From Lacticaseibacillus sharpeae JCM 1186 = DSM 20505 (GTDB taxonomy: Bacteria > Bacillota > Bacilli > Lactobacillales > Lactobacillaceae): DNA of 45,622 nucleotides. Within the stretch, counting starts at the first letter, position 1; every line of letters starts with the position of its first letter. Location of the stretch: NCBI RefSeq assembly GCF_001436225.1, contig NZ_AYYO01000012.1:1-45622 (forward strand). The letters run 5' to 3'. The position numbers were made by a program, and so were the translations under genes. Under the pieces are notes generated by a model that saw only the letters and a program-made list of their open reading frames with translations, made no database searches and was not told where the DNA came from. Of the stretch, positions 9,338 to 18,911 are shown piece by piece.

Positions 9338-10108
9338 CTATTTGATTGCGGCTTTCATCGCAGCCGTGTATTTGCCGATTTCTGGTGCAGCCTTGCTGCC
9401 GTACTGCGCGGCCAGTTCAACGATGGCCGAACCGACGATGATGCCATCGGCGAATCGGGACAGGTCACGTGCCTGCTGCGGCGTGTGGATGCCAAAGCCG
9501 AGTGCGGCCGGTACGTTCGTGTGCGCCTTGATTTCGGCGAAGAGGCCGGCGAGGCGTTGATCGAATTCATCGCGCTCACCGGTGATGCCCTCGGAGCTGA
9601 CGACGTAGATGAAACCCTCCGCGCTTTCGGCGAGTTTGGCCACCCGGTCGCCGGAGTTCAGGGTGATGAGCATGATGAGGTCGAGGCCGTACTTCTTCGT
9701 GAACGGGCGAATTTCGTCCTGTTCCTCGTAAGGCAGGTCGGGAATGACTAGGCCGGCCACCCCGAGTTCGCTGCACCGCTTGCAGAACTTGTCGTACCCG
9801 TATTTGAACGGAATGTTGGCGTAAGTGAGGAAGACGATGGGTCTCGCGGTCTGCTTACGGGCGGTGGCCACGATGTCGAAAATACCGTCGACGCTGATGC
9901 CGCCAGCGAAGGCACGTAGGTCGCCGGCCTGAATGACGGGCCCGTCCGCGACGGGGTCGGAGAACGGAATCCCTAGTTCGATGATGTCGGCGCCGGCGTT
10001 GGCCATGGCGACGATGTTGTTAACGGTGCTGTCCTTGTCGGGGTCGCCGGCCACGATGAAGGGGATGAAGGCTTTGCCACTAGTGAATGCTGCTGATAAT
10101 TTACTCAT
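9338..10108 (-). CDS. trpA: Tryptophan synthase alpha subunit
   Basis: A 256-residue TIM-barrel subunit that cleaves indole-3-glycerol phosphate to indole and glyceraldehyde 3-phosphate, passing indole to TrpB. The catalytic acids of the family are present: Glu44 in ELGIPFSDP and Asp55 in SDPVADGP. The phosphate loop near GFGIHTPQQ and the C-terminal GSAIVE segment are intact. Its start overlaps the trpF stop by 8 bases, indicating translational coupling. It is the last gene of the T-box-controlled operon and is separated from trpB by three genes. Confidence 0.96.
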   Translation of the reverse strand: MSKLSAAFTSGKAFIPFIVAGDPDKDSTVNNIVAMANAGADIIELGIPFSDPVADGPVIQAGDLRAFAGGISVDGIFDIVATARKQTARPIVFLTYANIPFKYGYDKFCKRCSELGVAGLVIPDLPYEEQDEIRPFTKKYGLDLIMLITLNSGDRVAKLAESAEGFIYVVSSEGITGERDEFDQRLAGLFAEIKAHTNVPAALGFGIHTPQQARDLSRFADGIIVGSAIVELAAQYGSKAAPEIGKYTAAMKAAIK

Positions 10109-10724
10109 TTTGATTGTTTCCTTCCATTATTGTTTGAACGTTGGCAGCCAGGCGCGCATTGCGGACGAATGCCTGGGTTAACTGTGCGTCTTTGCCGTGC
10201 TTGCCTTCGACACCACTGGATACGTCGACCGCAAAGGGGTGCACGGTGGCGATTGCTGCGGCGACGTTGGCCGGATTGAGGCCACCAGCCAGGAACAGGG
10301 GCTTGGTGACTGGGGGCAATGCGTGCCAGTCCAGTTGCTGCCCGCTGCCGGCACCGGCGTCAAGCATGACATAGTCAGCGCGCGTTGCGGGTAAGTGGTC
10401 GTAGTTGTTCTGAAAGACGCGGATCACTTGGGCGCCGCGTTCCTGCAGCATCTGGACGATGGCTTCGGGTTCATCGCCGTGCAGTTGGACCACGGAGATA
10501 GCGTGGCTACTAATGGCCGCGAGCATTTCATCCAGCGGGGCGTTGACGAAGACGCCAACACTGATGATGTCTGCCTGCAGATTTGCTCGCAGTTGCTGGG
10601 CGCGCTTTAGGCTGATCTGGTGCCGACCAGGGGCGAAGACGAACCCGGCAAAGTCGGGATGTGCTGCATTGACTACCTGCACGTCGTCTGGAGTCATTAA
10701 GCCGCAAATCTTGACCTTAACCAT
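10101..10724 (-). CDS. trpF: Phosphoribosylanthranilate isomerase
   Basis: A 207-residue TIM-barrel enzyme that converts phosphoribosylanthranilate to CdRP in tryptophan synthesis. It begins [14 protein letters not shown] with the catalytic cysteine in KICGL. The catalytic aspartate is in the YVMLDAGAGSGQ strand, and phosphate-binding LAGGLNPANV and VDVSSGVE follow. It overlaps the trpC stop by 8 bases and trpA by 8 bases. Confidence 0.95.
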   Translation of the reverse strand: MVKVKICGLMTPDDVQVVNAAHPDFAGFVFAPGRHQISLKRAQQLRANLQADIISVGVFVNAPLDEMLAAISSHAISVVQLHGDEPEAIVQMLQERGAQVIRVFQNNYDHLPATRADYVMLDAGAGSGQQLDWHALPPVTKPLFLAGGLNPANVAAAIATVHPFAVDVSSGVEGKHGKDAQLTQAFVRNARLAANVQTIMEGNNQNE

Positions 10725-11508
10725 TGGCGTTGCCTCCCCGCAGTGCGGTGATTGCCGCCTGCTTGTCTGGCGCGCGCATCAGTGTTTCCCCGATTAGTAC
10801 CGCATTCACGCCCGCTGCCCGCAGTTCTGCGGTGTCGGCGGGTGTTTTGATGCCACTTTCCGCGATGAACAAGACATTCTGCGGTACGAGTGGGCGCAGG
10901 TTAGCACTGTGGTGGAGGTCGACACTGAAGTCACGCAGGTCGCGGTTGTTGACGCCAATGATGCGGGCATTAGCGGCGAGTGCGCGTTTGATTTCGGCTG
11001 CGTCGTGGGCCTCCACGATTGCGGCCAGGCCGAGTTGCTGGGCTAGTTCAAGGTAATCGTGTAGTTGCCGGTCAGTGAGAATCGCCACGATGAGGAGAAT
11101 GAGGTTCGCTCCGGCAGCCCTTGCTTCGTAGATCATGTAGGGGTCGATGGTGAAGTCCTTACGCAGCAGCGGCATATCCACGGCGGCCCGAATATCGCGC
11201 AGGTACTGGATGTCGCCGTGGAAGTACGTAGGTTCGGTGAGCACGGAAATGGCATTCGCACCCGCCGCAGCGTAGGCCTGGGCCGTTGCCACCGGATTGA
11301 AAGCCGTCGCAATTTGGCCCTTGGACGGGGATGCCGCTTTGACCTCTGCGATGATGGCTAATTCGGGCCCGCCGAGTGCGGTGTAAACACGTTCGGGGTT
11401 CGGCGCGGGCACTTTGGTTGCCAGTTGTGCCATCTGGGCTAAAGAAATGTGCTGTTTACTAGCCGCAATGCGCTTGGTGGTTGCGGCAACGAGGTCGTCG
11501 AGAATCAT
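10717..11508 (-). CDS. trpC: Indole-3-glycerol phosphate synthase
   Basis: A 263-residue TIM-barrel enzyme that closes CdRP to indole-3-glycerol phosphate. Motifs include the catalytic lysine region [45 protein letters not shown], and ESGI for phosphate binding. The start at 11508 forms a 4-base ATGA overlap with the trpD stop. An upstream in-frame extension to 11643 lies inside trpD and is not used. Confidence 0.95.
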   Translation of the reverse strand: MILDDLVAATTKRIAASKQHISLAQMAQLATKVPAPNPERVYTALGGPELAIIAEVKAASPSKGQIATAFNPVATAQAYAAAGANAISVLTEPTYFHGDIQYLRDIRAAVDMPLLRKDFTIDPYMIYEARAAGANLILLIVAILTDRQLHDYLELAQQLGLAAIVEAHDAAEIKRALAANARIIGVNNRDLRDFSVDLHHSANLRPLVPQNVLFIAESGIKTPADTAELRAAGVNAVLIGETLMRAPDKQAAITALRGGNANG

Positions 11509-12524
11509 GCGCTGATCGCCTGATTCGTTGCGGTGATGAGTTCGTTCAACTTGGCGGTCGCTGCCCCAGAGGCAATCGTCGTGCGTGCCAGCTGCAGTGC
11601 GTCCTTGATACTGAGGTCGGCGTGGGCCGCGTGCAGGGCGCACGCGGCATTCAGCAACACGGTGTCGAGCTTGGGGCCAGGCTCTCCGGCAAGAATTGCG
11701 CGGGTAATGGCCGCATTTTCGGCCGGGGTCCCGCCAACTAGGTCAGACAGTTGGGCCCGCTGCAGTCCGAACTCTTCAGGCGTGATGGTGCTGCGGGTGA
11801 ATTCGCCGTTACGGACGGTCACGATGTCGGTCGCGGCTGCGGTGGTAACTTCGTCGAGGCCGTCCTCGCCGTGCACGACCAGTGCGTTCTTGACGCCCAG
11901 TTCGGCAAGTACGTGGGCTAGTGGGTCAAGTAGCGCTGCATCGTATACGCCGAGCAGCTGGGCCGTGGCGTGTGCCGGGTTGGCCAGGGGTCCGAGAATG
12001 TTGAAAATGGTGCGGATGCCGAGTTCCTTGCGTACGGGACCCACGAAGCGCATTGCTTGGTGGTATTCCTGCGCGAACAGGAAGCAGATGCCGGTTTGCC
12101 GCAGCGTTTGCTCACTGACGGCAGGATCAGCGTTGATGTTCACACCGAGGGCTTCCAGGACGTCCGCCGCGCCGCTCTTGGAGGAAGCGGCGCGGTTCCC
12201 GTGCTTGGCCACGGGGGTGCCAGCGGCGGCGACCACGATGCTGGTGGTTGTGGAGATGTTGAAGGTGTTGGCGTGATCACCGCCCGTCCCAACAATTTCG
12301 AGGACGTTTTCGCCGGCGTTAAACGGCAGGGCGTGAGCGCGCATGGCACTGGCGGCACCGGCAATCTCGGGGACGGTTTCGCCCTTCATCGTGAGGGCCG
12401 TGAGCAGGGCCGCAATCTGGGTGTTGCTGGTATTACCGTCCATAATTTCGTTAATCACCGCTTCCGCTTCGGCAAAGGTTAGGTCATGGCCGGTAGCGAG
12501 GGTTTGAATGGTTTGTGCAATCAT
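11505..12524 (-). CDS. trpD: Anthranilate phosphoribosyltransferase
   Basis: A 339-residue enzyme joining anthranilate and PRPP. The PRPP-binding glycine loop [15 protein letters not shown], the [21 protein letters not shown] motif and the magnesium-binding DE region (GLDEVT) are all present. It is not fused to a TrpG domain. No trpE or trpG lies in this operon or anywhere in the window, so its anthranilate must come from enzymes encoded elsewhere or from outside the cell. Confidence 0.96.
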   Translation of the reverse strand: MIAQTIQTLATGHDLTFAEAEAVINEIMDGNTSNTQIAALLTALTMKGETVPEIAGAASAMRAHALPFNAGENVLEIVGTGGDHANTFNISTTTSIVVAAAGTPVAKHGNRAASSKSGAADVLEALGVNINADPAVSEQTLRQTGICFLFAQEYHQAMRFVGPVRKELGIRTIFNILGPLANPAHATAQLLGVYDAALLDPLAHVLAELGVKNALVVHGEDGLDEVTTAAATDIVTVRNGEFTRSTITPEEFGLQRAQLSDLVGGTPAENAAITRAILAGEPGPKLDTVLLNAACALHAAHADLSIKDALQLARTTIASGAATAKLNELITATNQAISA

Positions 12525-12558
12525 AATTTGCCTGCTTTCTTCTCGTTAAAGAAATGCG

Positions 12559-13776
12559 TTAGTCGTCGCTAAGCTGAATGCCGCGGTACTTGGCGATGGA
12601 GGCAACGTCCTTGTCGCCGCGACCGGACAGGGTGCAGATGATGATCTTGTCCTTAGGCAGGGTTGGTGCGAGCTTCTGCACCTCAGCAACCGCGTGGCAG
12701 CTTTCGATGGCGGCGATGATGCCTTCCTGCTTGGCGATGTATTCGAACGCGTTCACGGCCTCATCGTCAGTGATAGGCACGTACGTTGCGCGACCAGAAT
12801 CCATCAGGGCGACGTGTTCGGGGCCGATGCCGGGGTAGTCCAGACCGGCGGAGATGGAGTAGACGGCGTCGATTTGGCCGTCCTTATTCTGCAGGAAGCG
12901 GGACTTCATGCCGTGGAAAATCCCGGTGGAACCAAGTTTCATTGTGGCCGCGGTTTGCGGTGTGTCCACGCCCTTGCCGGCAGCTTCACAGCCAATCAGC
13001 TTGACGCTAGGTTCTTCGATGTATTCGGCAAAACTACCGATGGCGTTACTCCCACCACCGAGGCAGGCGATGACGTAATCGGGCAGACGACCAGCGACGG
13101 TCTGAATCTGCTGCTTGGATTCCTTACTGATGACGCTCTGGAAATCATGGACCATTGCGGGGAATGGGTGCGGGCCAACGGCGGAACCCATCACGCAGAA
13201 GGTGTCGCTGCTGCGGGCCGCGTAGTTCTGGAGGGCGGCGTTGACCGCGTCCTTCAGTACCATCGAACCGCTGGTGACCGCGTTGACCTTGGCGCCGAGC
13301 AGCTCCATGCGGTACACGTTGAGTCGCTGACGGTCAGTGTCCATTTTGCCCATGAAGATTTCGCATTCCATGCCGAACAGGGCAGCGATGGTGGCGGTGG
13401 CGACCCCGTGCTGGCCCGCACCGGTTTCGGCAATCAGGCGCTTCTTGCCCATGCGCTTAGCAATCAGTGCTTGGCCGATAACGTTGTTGATCTTGTGTGC
13501 CCCAGTGTGGTTGAGGTCTTCACGCTTGAAGTAAATCTGGGCGCCGCCGAGGTCTTCAGTCATGTTCTTGGCGTAGTACAGCAGTGATGGCCGGCCGGCG
13601 TATTCGCGCAGCAGGGTGTGGAATTCGTTCAGGAAGTCGGGGTCGTCTTTGTACTGGTTGTACGCCGCTTCGACGCGCTTGATTTCAGGCAGCAGGATTT
13701 CGGGTAAGTACTGGCCGCCGTATTCCAGGTAACGGCCGTTTTGCATTGATTCTTCGGGTGTGTAAGTTTCAGTCAT
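12559..13776 (-). CDS. trpB: Tryptophan synthase beta subunit
   Basis: A 405-residue PLP enzyme that condenses indole with serine. The PLP lysine is Lys95 in HTGAHKINN, the glycine-rich phosphate loop is GGGSNAIG, and the catalytic Glu is in AETGAGQHG. Length and motifs fit the canonical TrpB1 class that pairs with TrpA. It is placed first among the trp genes, 29 bases after the EIIC stop, whereas lactic acid bacteria usually have it just before trpA. Confidence 0.96.
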   Translation of the reverse strand: MTETYTPEESMQNGRYLEYGGQYLPEILLPEIKRVEAAYNQYKDDPDFLNEFHTLLREYAGRPSLLYYAKNMTEDLGGAQIYFKREDLNHTGAHKINNVIGQALIAKRMGKKRLIAETGAGQHGVATATIAALFGMECEIFMGKMDTDRQRLNVYRMELLGAKVNAVTSGSMVLKDAVNAALQNYAARSSDTFCVMGSAVGPHPFPAMVHDFQSVISKESKQQIQTVAGRLPDYVIACLGGGSNAIGSFAEYIEEPSVKLIGCEAAGKGVDTPQTAATMKLGSTGIFHGMKSRFLQNKDGQIDAVYSISAGLDYPGIGPEHVALMDSGRATYVPITDDEAVNAFEYIAKQEGIIAAIESCHAVAEVQKLAPTLPKDKIIICTLSGRGDKDVASIAKYRGIQLSDD

Positions 13777-13805
13777 GATAATTTCTCCATTTCAAATGAA
13801 TTCAG

Positions 13806-15089
13806 TTAGTTCAGGTGCAAAATTTTGAGCAGACCGCCAAGTAGCGGGCCGTAGACACAGTAGTCGGTTTCACTCAGGATGCGCATGATTGGGGCGTAGG
13901 TGCCAACCAGCGGGAGCAGAAAGGCTTGGCCGAAGATCAGGATGAAGCCGTTCGCGCCGGAGCCAAGCAGTGCGCCCCGCCGTCCGCCGTGTGCGTCCCC
14001 GAAGATTGCCGTCGCGGCCCCAGTGAAGAAGGTCGGGATGAGTGCGGGGAAGACGATGATGGGGTAGTGGAACGCCGCCAGCAGGAGCATCCCGATGATT
14101 CCGGTGGTGAGACTCATGAGGAACCCAACGATGACGCTGGTGGGATACTGGGGGAAGAGGAGCGGAATGTCCAGGCCGGGTTTGGCGTTAGGAATGAGGC
14201 GCTTAGCAATCCCGTGAAAGGCGGGGATGATTTCGGCGAGCATCATCCGCACGCCGGCGAGGATGACGGTGATCCACATCCCGAACTCGACCCCCTTGGT
14301 GATGGCGAAGACGACGATGTCCTTACCACCCGCAACTTTCGCCATGGTGAAGCTGGGACCGGCGATGAGGCCGAGGATGAAGAACAGCAGCATCATGACC
14401 AGTGTCAGGGCAACGGTCATGTCGCGCAGAAAGTTCAACTTCACCGGCAACTTCATGTCTTCCAGGTCGTGGTCCTTGTTCCCGAACAACTCTCCGAGGA
14501 TGGAGGCTACCAGTAAGCCGGACGAACTGGAGTGGGCAAGCGTGAAGCCTTGTGCCCCGCGGACCGGCTTGATGAGCAGGTTGACGTACGCACAGCTCAG
14601 GGTCATGTACAGGCCGAGTAGGATGGAGCCAACCACAATCCGGGTGGGGAAGTTCAGCCCGGTGCCGAACTTGAGCAGTGCGGCAATCAACCCGGCGAAG
14701 AAGAACGAGACGTGGGGGGACAGGTGGACGAACTTGAGTGGCGTGAAGCGGGCCAGCAGCAGGTTGATGATGAACCCGCAAGCGAAGATGATGGCCATGT
14801 CCGTGCCGACGTCCGCGAGGCTGGCCACCTGGGTTGCCCCGATGTCAGCACTGGCCGGCGCGGTCATGTGGAAAATGTGGGCGATGAGCTGCTGCAGCGG
14901 CAGTAGCGCGGTCCCGAGCGTTTGCCCGCCGACGTTAATCATCGTGAAGCCGATGATGGCTTTCAGCGTGCTCGGCAGGATTTTGCTGTCGGGCTTGTGT
15001 TCGGCCAGCATGCCGATGATGACGACCAGTCCGAGGATGAAGATTGGCTGGCTGAGAACGTTGTTGATGAAGTAGATGAGGAAGTTCAT
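13806..15089 (-). CDS. PTS EIIC, ascorbate/galactitol-like (UlaA/SgaT family)
   Basis: A 427-residue membrane permease of the SgaT/UlaA-type PTS family. About ten hydrophobic segments are visible, opening FINNVLSQPIFILGLVVIIG and followed by FTMINVGGQTLG and FGDAHGGRRG. It would move a substrate that is phosphorylated through EIIA and EIIB. It starts between the EIIB stop and its own ATG with only a few bases of spacing, and trpB follows after 29 bases. No catabolic gene (lactonase, epimerase, aldolase) is next to it, unlike normal ascorbate operons. The substrate is therefore open; its setting points to something linked to tryptophan or anthranilate. Confidence 0.88.
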   Translation of the reverse strand: MNFLIYFINNVLSQPIFILGLVVIIGMLAEHKPDSKILPSTLKAIIGFTMINVGGQTLGTALLPLQQLIAHIFHMTAPASADIGATQVASLADVGTDMAIIFACGFIINLLLARFTPLKFVHLSPHVSFFFAGLIAALLKFGTGLNFPTRIVVGSILLGLYMTLSCAYVNLLIKPVRGAQGFTLAHSSSSGLLVASILGELFGNKDHDLEDMKLPVKLNFLRDMTVALTLVMMLLFFILGLIAGPSFTMAKVAGGKDIVVFAITKGVEFGMWITVILAGVRMMLAEIIPAFHGIAKRLIPNAKPGLDIPLLFPQYPTSVIVGFLMSLTTGIIGMLLLAAFHYPIIVFPALIPTFFTGAATAIFGDAHGGRRGALLGSGANGFILIFGQAFLLPLVGTYAPIMRILSETDYCVYGPLLGGLLKILHLN

Positions 15090-15092
15090 GGG

Positions 15093-15362
15093 CTAGTCCC
15101 CCATCGCGGCAAGCAGCTTTGTGCGCAGGCCGTCCTGATCCATGATGTTGTCGTTGATGATGATTTGCGCCGTGGTTTCGGGCAGCATGTCGGCGAACAT
15201 CGAGGTGGTGAGTACGATGTCGTAATCGTCCGGGGTGGCAGAACTGATGTCCGCGTTATCGACGGTGGCATCAACGCCTTCTGCTTCGAGGATTTGTTCC
15301 GCAAACATTTTTTCCATGAGGCTGGTGCCAACGCCGGCACCGCAAACTGTGAGAATTCGCAT
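15093..15362 (-). CDS. PTS EIIB, ascorbate-like family
   Basis: An 89-residue phosphocarrier. The phosphorylated cysteine is Cys7 in MRILTVCGAGVGTS, the typical P-loop of lactose/ascorbate-type EIIB. The start at 15362 follows AGGAAA on the minus strand. Second of three PTS genes in the Trp T-box unit. Confidence 0.9.
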   Translation of the reverse strand: MRILTVCGAGVGTSLMEKMFAEQILEAEGVDATVDNADISSATPDDYDIVLTTSMFADMLPETTAQIIINDNIMDQDGLRTKLLAAMGD

Positions 15363-15383
15363 AAGATAATTTCCTTTTTTGAT

Positions 15384-15818
15384 TTATTCGAGTAGTTGAT
15401 AAAGGGCGGCGGCCGACTCTGCGGCGACTAGTTGTTGGTATCGCCATCGGTCGCTCAAGGTGGTTACGAGCTGGGACAACAGAGCCAAGTGGTCGTTATT
15501 CCCCGTTGCGGCCAGCGCCACGATGAGGTCGGCCGGGCCGTTGGCGGTGTTGCCAAAATCAAGCGGCGTCTTCAGGGTGAGGATGCTGATGCCGGATTTA
15601 AGCACCCCGATTGGCCGGGCGTGCGGCAGCGCAATGCCGGGGGCGATGACGAAGTACGCGCCGTTGTGCTGGTAGTTATCAAGGATGGCGTCGGTGTATG
15701 CCGGGTTACTGAAGCCGCCGCGTTCGAGCAGTGTGCCTGCCGCGTGCAGCGCCGTGCTGGCCGTTGAATAATCCTGGTTGGTGCTAATGGCATTGAGATT
15801 GGTGTAAGTTGCTAACAT
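15384..15818 (-). CDS. PTS EIIA, mannitol/fructose-ascorbate (UlaC-like) family
   Basis: A 144-residue EIIA if started at ATG 15818, which has GGAGTCG upstream. The phosphorylated histidine is His66 in GIALPHARP, followed by the family's typical segments ISILTLKTPLDFGN and DLIVALAATGNNDHL. The start is 25 bases after the T-box terminator, so EIIA is the first gene controlled by the tryptophan leader. Confidence 0.9.
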   Translation of the reverse strand: MLATYTNLNAISTNQDYSTASTALHAAGTLLERGGFSNPAYTDAILDNYQHNGAYFVIAPGIALPHARPIGVLKSGISILTLKTPLDFGNTANGPADLIVALAATGNNDHLALLSQLVTTLSDRWRYQQLVAAESAAALYQLLE

Positions 15819-15842
15819 GATTTCGACTCCTAAACTTGGTAA

Positions 15843-16205
15843 CAAAAAAATCCGCCCATAATCTACGTCAAAACTAGACGTAGATTAAGGACGGATTTTC
15901 CGCGGTGCCACCTTAATTCAACCGTTCGGGGAGCAAACACAAAGCCCGCACTGGATTAGTATCCACTGCGGGCTCTACGCGTTCACAACCTAAATAACGG
16001 TCACTCTTAGCGAAGAGCCAACACTCTCCCGGCAACTGACGTATGCCAACACGTTTCCCGGTACTCGGCCTAGCCTTTCGCGGGAACCCTCGGCGGTCCA
16101 TTTGCCAGCCTGCGTTCGGTCACATTCTCAGCACCGTGACTCTCTGTACGTGCACAACTGGTTTGATCTCCACCTCAACGGTTTGATAAACGATTTATTT
16201 GATTG
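15843..16205 (-). ncRNA. T-box riboswitch, tryptophan (UGG specifier)
   Basis: On the minus strand the leader contains the exact T-box core AAGGTGGCACCGCG (plus positions 15901-15914). A long terminator follows: an AATCCG...CGGATT stem with the ATCTACGTC/GACGTAGAT stem inside, then a T-run, near 15843-15898. Upstream, Stem I carries GAGAGTCAC and its pairing GTGAC. The likely specifier is TGG followed by ACCGCC, at plus 16098-16100, which reads tRNA-Trp. Uncharged tRNA-Trp would stabilise the antiterminator and allow transcription into the PTS genes and trpBDCFA. Confidence 0.93.
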
Positions 16206-16211
16206 ACACTG

Positions 16212-16240
16212 AGTTTAGTCGCTTGGTTAGCTGCTGTCAA
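16212..16240 (-). promoter_or_regulatory. Promoter of the T-box/PTS/trp operon
   Basis: Minus-strand -35 TTGACA (plus 16235-16240), 17-base spacer, -10 TAAACT (plus 16212-16217). It would start transcription near 16205. Confidence 0.8.
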
Positions 16241-16371
16241 TCAATTTTGTTAAAATAACGAAACTCGGGAGGACATCACCTTTTTTGGACGGCGTCATTT
16301 GCACGAGTACCCGCCGCTTTTCACATTGAAGTATGCTATGCTGGAAGTTAAATATTGGGGGATGAAAATTG

Positions 16372-17172
16372 ATGGTTCAGCAAGCAGAATTACCGCGCGG
16401 TGCGGTTAATATTGACCTCGTACACGTGCGGAATGCGCGCACGTACCGGGGGTTAACGACGGCGGACGGTCTGCGGGTCCGGGACGATATGTTGGTGCGC
16501 ACGGCGCGGCTCAGTACGGCATCAAGTGCCGATTTGGCGCGGCTGCGTGCACTGGGGGTAACCGCTGTGGTTGATTTGCGGCTTGCGTTTGAGGCGCACA
16601 CCAATCCCGACTTGCGGATGCCTGGCGTCACGTACATCAATACGCCGATGGCCTCAGATCAAGTGACGGCTGATTACCCAACCCTGCCCCAATTGTTTGG
16701 TTATCTGCGCAACCACGACGATGCGCACGCCCAGATGGAGGCGGGGTACGCCAAGATTGTGACGGACGTCCAGCAACGCGCCAGCCTGGCCCAGTTTGTC
16801 CAGACGGTAGTTGCGACCCCCGGTGCGGTGGCGTTTCACTGCAGCATGGGCAAGGACCGCACCGGTGTCGCTGCTGCGGTGCTGCTTTCTGCCCTTGGCG
16901 TGCCGCGCGCGTTCATTGACGCGGACTACATGTATTCGAACGTCACGAATGCCCAACATATGCACCGGCTCACGGAGGAGCTGGAAAAAAGCGGGGGCAA
17001 TGAGCAGATGCGGCGCAATTTATTAGCACTGGCGGCTACTGATACGGACTACCTTGATGCAGCGTTCGCGGCCATCAACCATGAATTCGGCGACGCCCAG
17101 CATTTTGTGCGGGATGGACTCGGATTGGGCACAACGGGGTTGGCGCAATTACGAACAAAATTATTAGTTTAA
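16372..17172 (+). CDS. Tyrosine-protein phosphatase (Y_phosphatase3 family)
   Basis: A 266-residue protein of the bacterial dual-specificity/tyrosine phosphatase group found in lactobacilli and Listeria (LipA-like). The P-loop is HCSMGKDRTG with nucleophile Cys157 and the following Arg. The N-terminal NARTYRGL and VDLR segments are typical. Start ATG 16372 lies behind a GGGGGATG RBS; a TTG just upstream is less likely. It is divergent from the T-box operon and has its own terminator. It may act on phosphotyrosine or phosphoinositide; the in vivo target is unknown. Confidence 0.9.
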   Translation: MVQQAELPRGAVNIDLVHVRNARTYRGLTTADGLRVRDDMLVRTARLSTASSADLARLRALGVTAVVDLRLAFEAHTNPDLRMPGVTYINTPMASDQVTADYPTLPQLFGYLRNHDDAHAQMEAGYAKIVTDVQQRASLAQFVQTVVATPGAVAFHCSMGKDRTGVAAAVLLSALGVPRAFIDADYMYSNVTNAQHMHRLTEELEKSGGNEQMRRNLLALAATDTDYLDAAFAAINHEFGDAQHFVRDGLGLGTTGLAQLRTKLLV

Positions 17173-17224
17173 ATAACATGTATAGGATTATGCAGAACCG
17201 AATCATGCTGAACAACAGCTAAGT

Positions 17225-17255
17225 AATCCACGTCAACCATGGCGTGGATTTTTTG
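17225..17255 (+). terminator. Terminator after the phosphatase gene
   Basis: An 8-bp stem (AATCCACG with CGTGGATT), 10-base loop and T-run. The remaining ~300 bases up to the ABC operon hold its promoter and some imperfect inverted repeats (ATGCATGG and CCGTGCAT copies near 17370 and 17395) but no gene. Confidence 0.85.
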
Positions 17256-17449
17256 TGCTGCAAAATGTGAGCATGATGAGTACGACGCTTTTGCCACCAG
17301 TTGGGTGTCTGCGCAGCTTGTACAAATGTCTGCATATTGTCTGGCTTTAACACGGTAAAATGCATGGTATTTGCCAGATTATACTAAAAACCGTGCATTT
17401 AGTTGCAAGTAAGCCATACAATGTTGTTTAACATTATTTGGCTTTTGTG

Positions 17450-17478
17450 TTGACACGATTCACATTAACGTTTAATCT
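17450..17478 (+). promoter_or_regulatory. Promoter of the amino-acid ABC operon
   Basis: -35 TTGACA (17450-17455), 17-base spacer, -10 TAATCT (17473-17478), about 100 bases before the first permease gene. Confidence 0.75.
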
Positions 17479-17581
17479 ATGAACCATCAGCCAATTGGTT
17501 GCAAATGAAAAGGATGGAAGTGAACTTCAATGCGAATGTGTAGCACACCCATGTGTACGCAACTAAATAGGGGGCAAGAAC

Positions 17582-18241
17582 ATGAACTGGGACATCATTT
17601 CGCAGAGTCTGCCGCAGTTTGTGGCGGGCTTTGGCATCACGTTGAAGCTCTCGGTGATTGGCATATTCGGCGCGCTGATAGTTGGCGCAATCGTTAGTCT
17701 GGTTCAGTATTTTCGCATACCAGTGCTTAGACATATTGCAACTGTCTATATCGAAATCTCACGGAATACCCCACTTCTGGTGCAATTATTCTTCATCTTC
17801 TACGGTCTGCCTGGCCTCGGAGTGAAGTTGTCAGCCACCGTTAGTGGGGTTTTTGGTTTGATTTTTCTCGGTGGCAGTTACATGGCCGAAGCCTTCACGA
17901 GTGGCTATAACGCAATTAGTAAAAGTCAGATTGAGGCAGGGCGTGCCATTGGCCTCACCAATCTGCAGTTGGCCCGCTACGTCGTGTTGCCGCAGGGGCT
18001 CACGGCAAGCGTTCCGGCGCTGGCGGCAAACGTGATTTTCCTCATCAAGGAAACCTCGATTTTCACGGTCATCGCGATTCCAGAGTTAACCAATACGGCG
18101 CTGGATCTGATTGGCCTGTACTACAACAGCAATGAATATCTGTTCATGCTTGTTGTCGCCTATGCAATTATTTTAATTCCACTGTCGATTTTGTTGACGT
18201 GGCTAGAAAGGAAGGTCCGCTATGCTAGCTTCGGGAATTAA
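17582..18241 (+). CDS. Polar amino-acid ABC transporter permease 1
   Basis: A 219-residue permease of the HisM/GlnP family with about five membrane segments. It has the ABC-contact loop EAGRAIGLTNLQLARYVVLPQ and the early ISRNTPLLVQLFFIFYGLP stretch typical of amino-acid importers. It overlaps the second permease by 20 bases. Together the two form the heteromeric channel of a four-gene uptake system. Confidence 0.93.
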   Translation: MNWDIISQSLPQFVAGFGITLKLSVIGIFGALIVGAIVSLVQYFRIPVLRHIATVYIEISRNTPLLVQLFFIFYGLPGLGVKLSATVSGVFGLIFLGGSYMAEAFTSGYNAISKSQIEAGRAIGLTNLQLARYVVLPQGLTASVPALAANVIFLIKETSIFTVIAIPELTNTALDLIGLYYNSNEYLFMLVVAYAIILIPLSILLTWLERKVRYASFGN

Positions 18242-18911
18242 GGTTTTATTCGCGGGCCAGAATATGCAGCGCTTGCTGGGTGGCTTTCTGGTAACGCTGC
18301 GGGTAGCGGTGATTGTGCTGATTGTCGGGGGCATCCTGGGCGTTCTGCTCGGCGCACTGCGGACATTGCACAATCGGCCGCTGCAGGTGATTTTGCGGGT
18401 GTATCTAGAAATCTTCCGAATTATTCCGACAGTGGTCCTGCTGTTCGTGGCGTATTACATCTTGCCGCAAACTTTCGGCCTCAACCTGCCAGGTGAGGCG
18501 GTCGCCATCTTGGTGTTCACACTGTGGACGGCGGCCGAGATGTCCGATATCGTGCGCGGGGCGCTCGAATCCGTACCGGTGCACCAGAAAGAATCCGGTG
18601 AGGCAATTGGTTTGACACAGACGCAACTATTCCGCTACGTGCTGATTCCACAGGCGATTCCGGTGGTACTGCCGGGGACCATTAATCTGGCAACACGCAT
18701 CATCAAGACCACGTCACTGCTCCTCATGATTAGTGTGATGGACATCGTGAACGTTGGGCAGACGCTGGTGGAAGCGAACGGACACAAGAATCCGAGCGCG
18801 GCCTTCTGGATTTATGGCGCGATGTTCGTGCTGTATTACATCCTGTGCGCACCGCTATCACAGTGGGCAAAACGCGTTGAGAAGAAACGATTGGAGCGGG
18901 CAAATGGCTGA
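18222..18911 (+). CDS. Polar amino-acid ABC transporter permease 2
   Basis: A 229-residue HisM/GlnP-type permease, paired with the preceding gene. The ATPase-contact loop is SGEAIGLTQTQLFRYVLIPQ, and LEIFRIIPTVVLLF is the family's TM2 motif. Its stop overlaps the ATPase start by 8 bases. Confidence 0.93.
   Translation: MLASGIKVLFAGQNMQRLLGGFLVTLRVAVIVLIVGGILGVLLGALRTLHNRPLQVILRVYLEIFRIIPTVVLLFVAYYILPQTFGLNLPGEAVAILVFTLWTAAEMSDIVRGALESVPVHQKESGEAIGLTQTQLFRYVLIPQAIPVVLPGTINLATRIIKTTSLLLMISVMDIVNVGQTLVEANGHKNPSAAFWIYGAMFVLYYILCAPLSQWAKRVEKKRLERANG

Noticed and set aside
14227-15075. A 282-codon plus-strand frame opposite the EIIC gene
   Set aside because: It overlaps a well-supported membrane protein gene in an operon and shows no motif.
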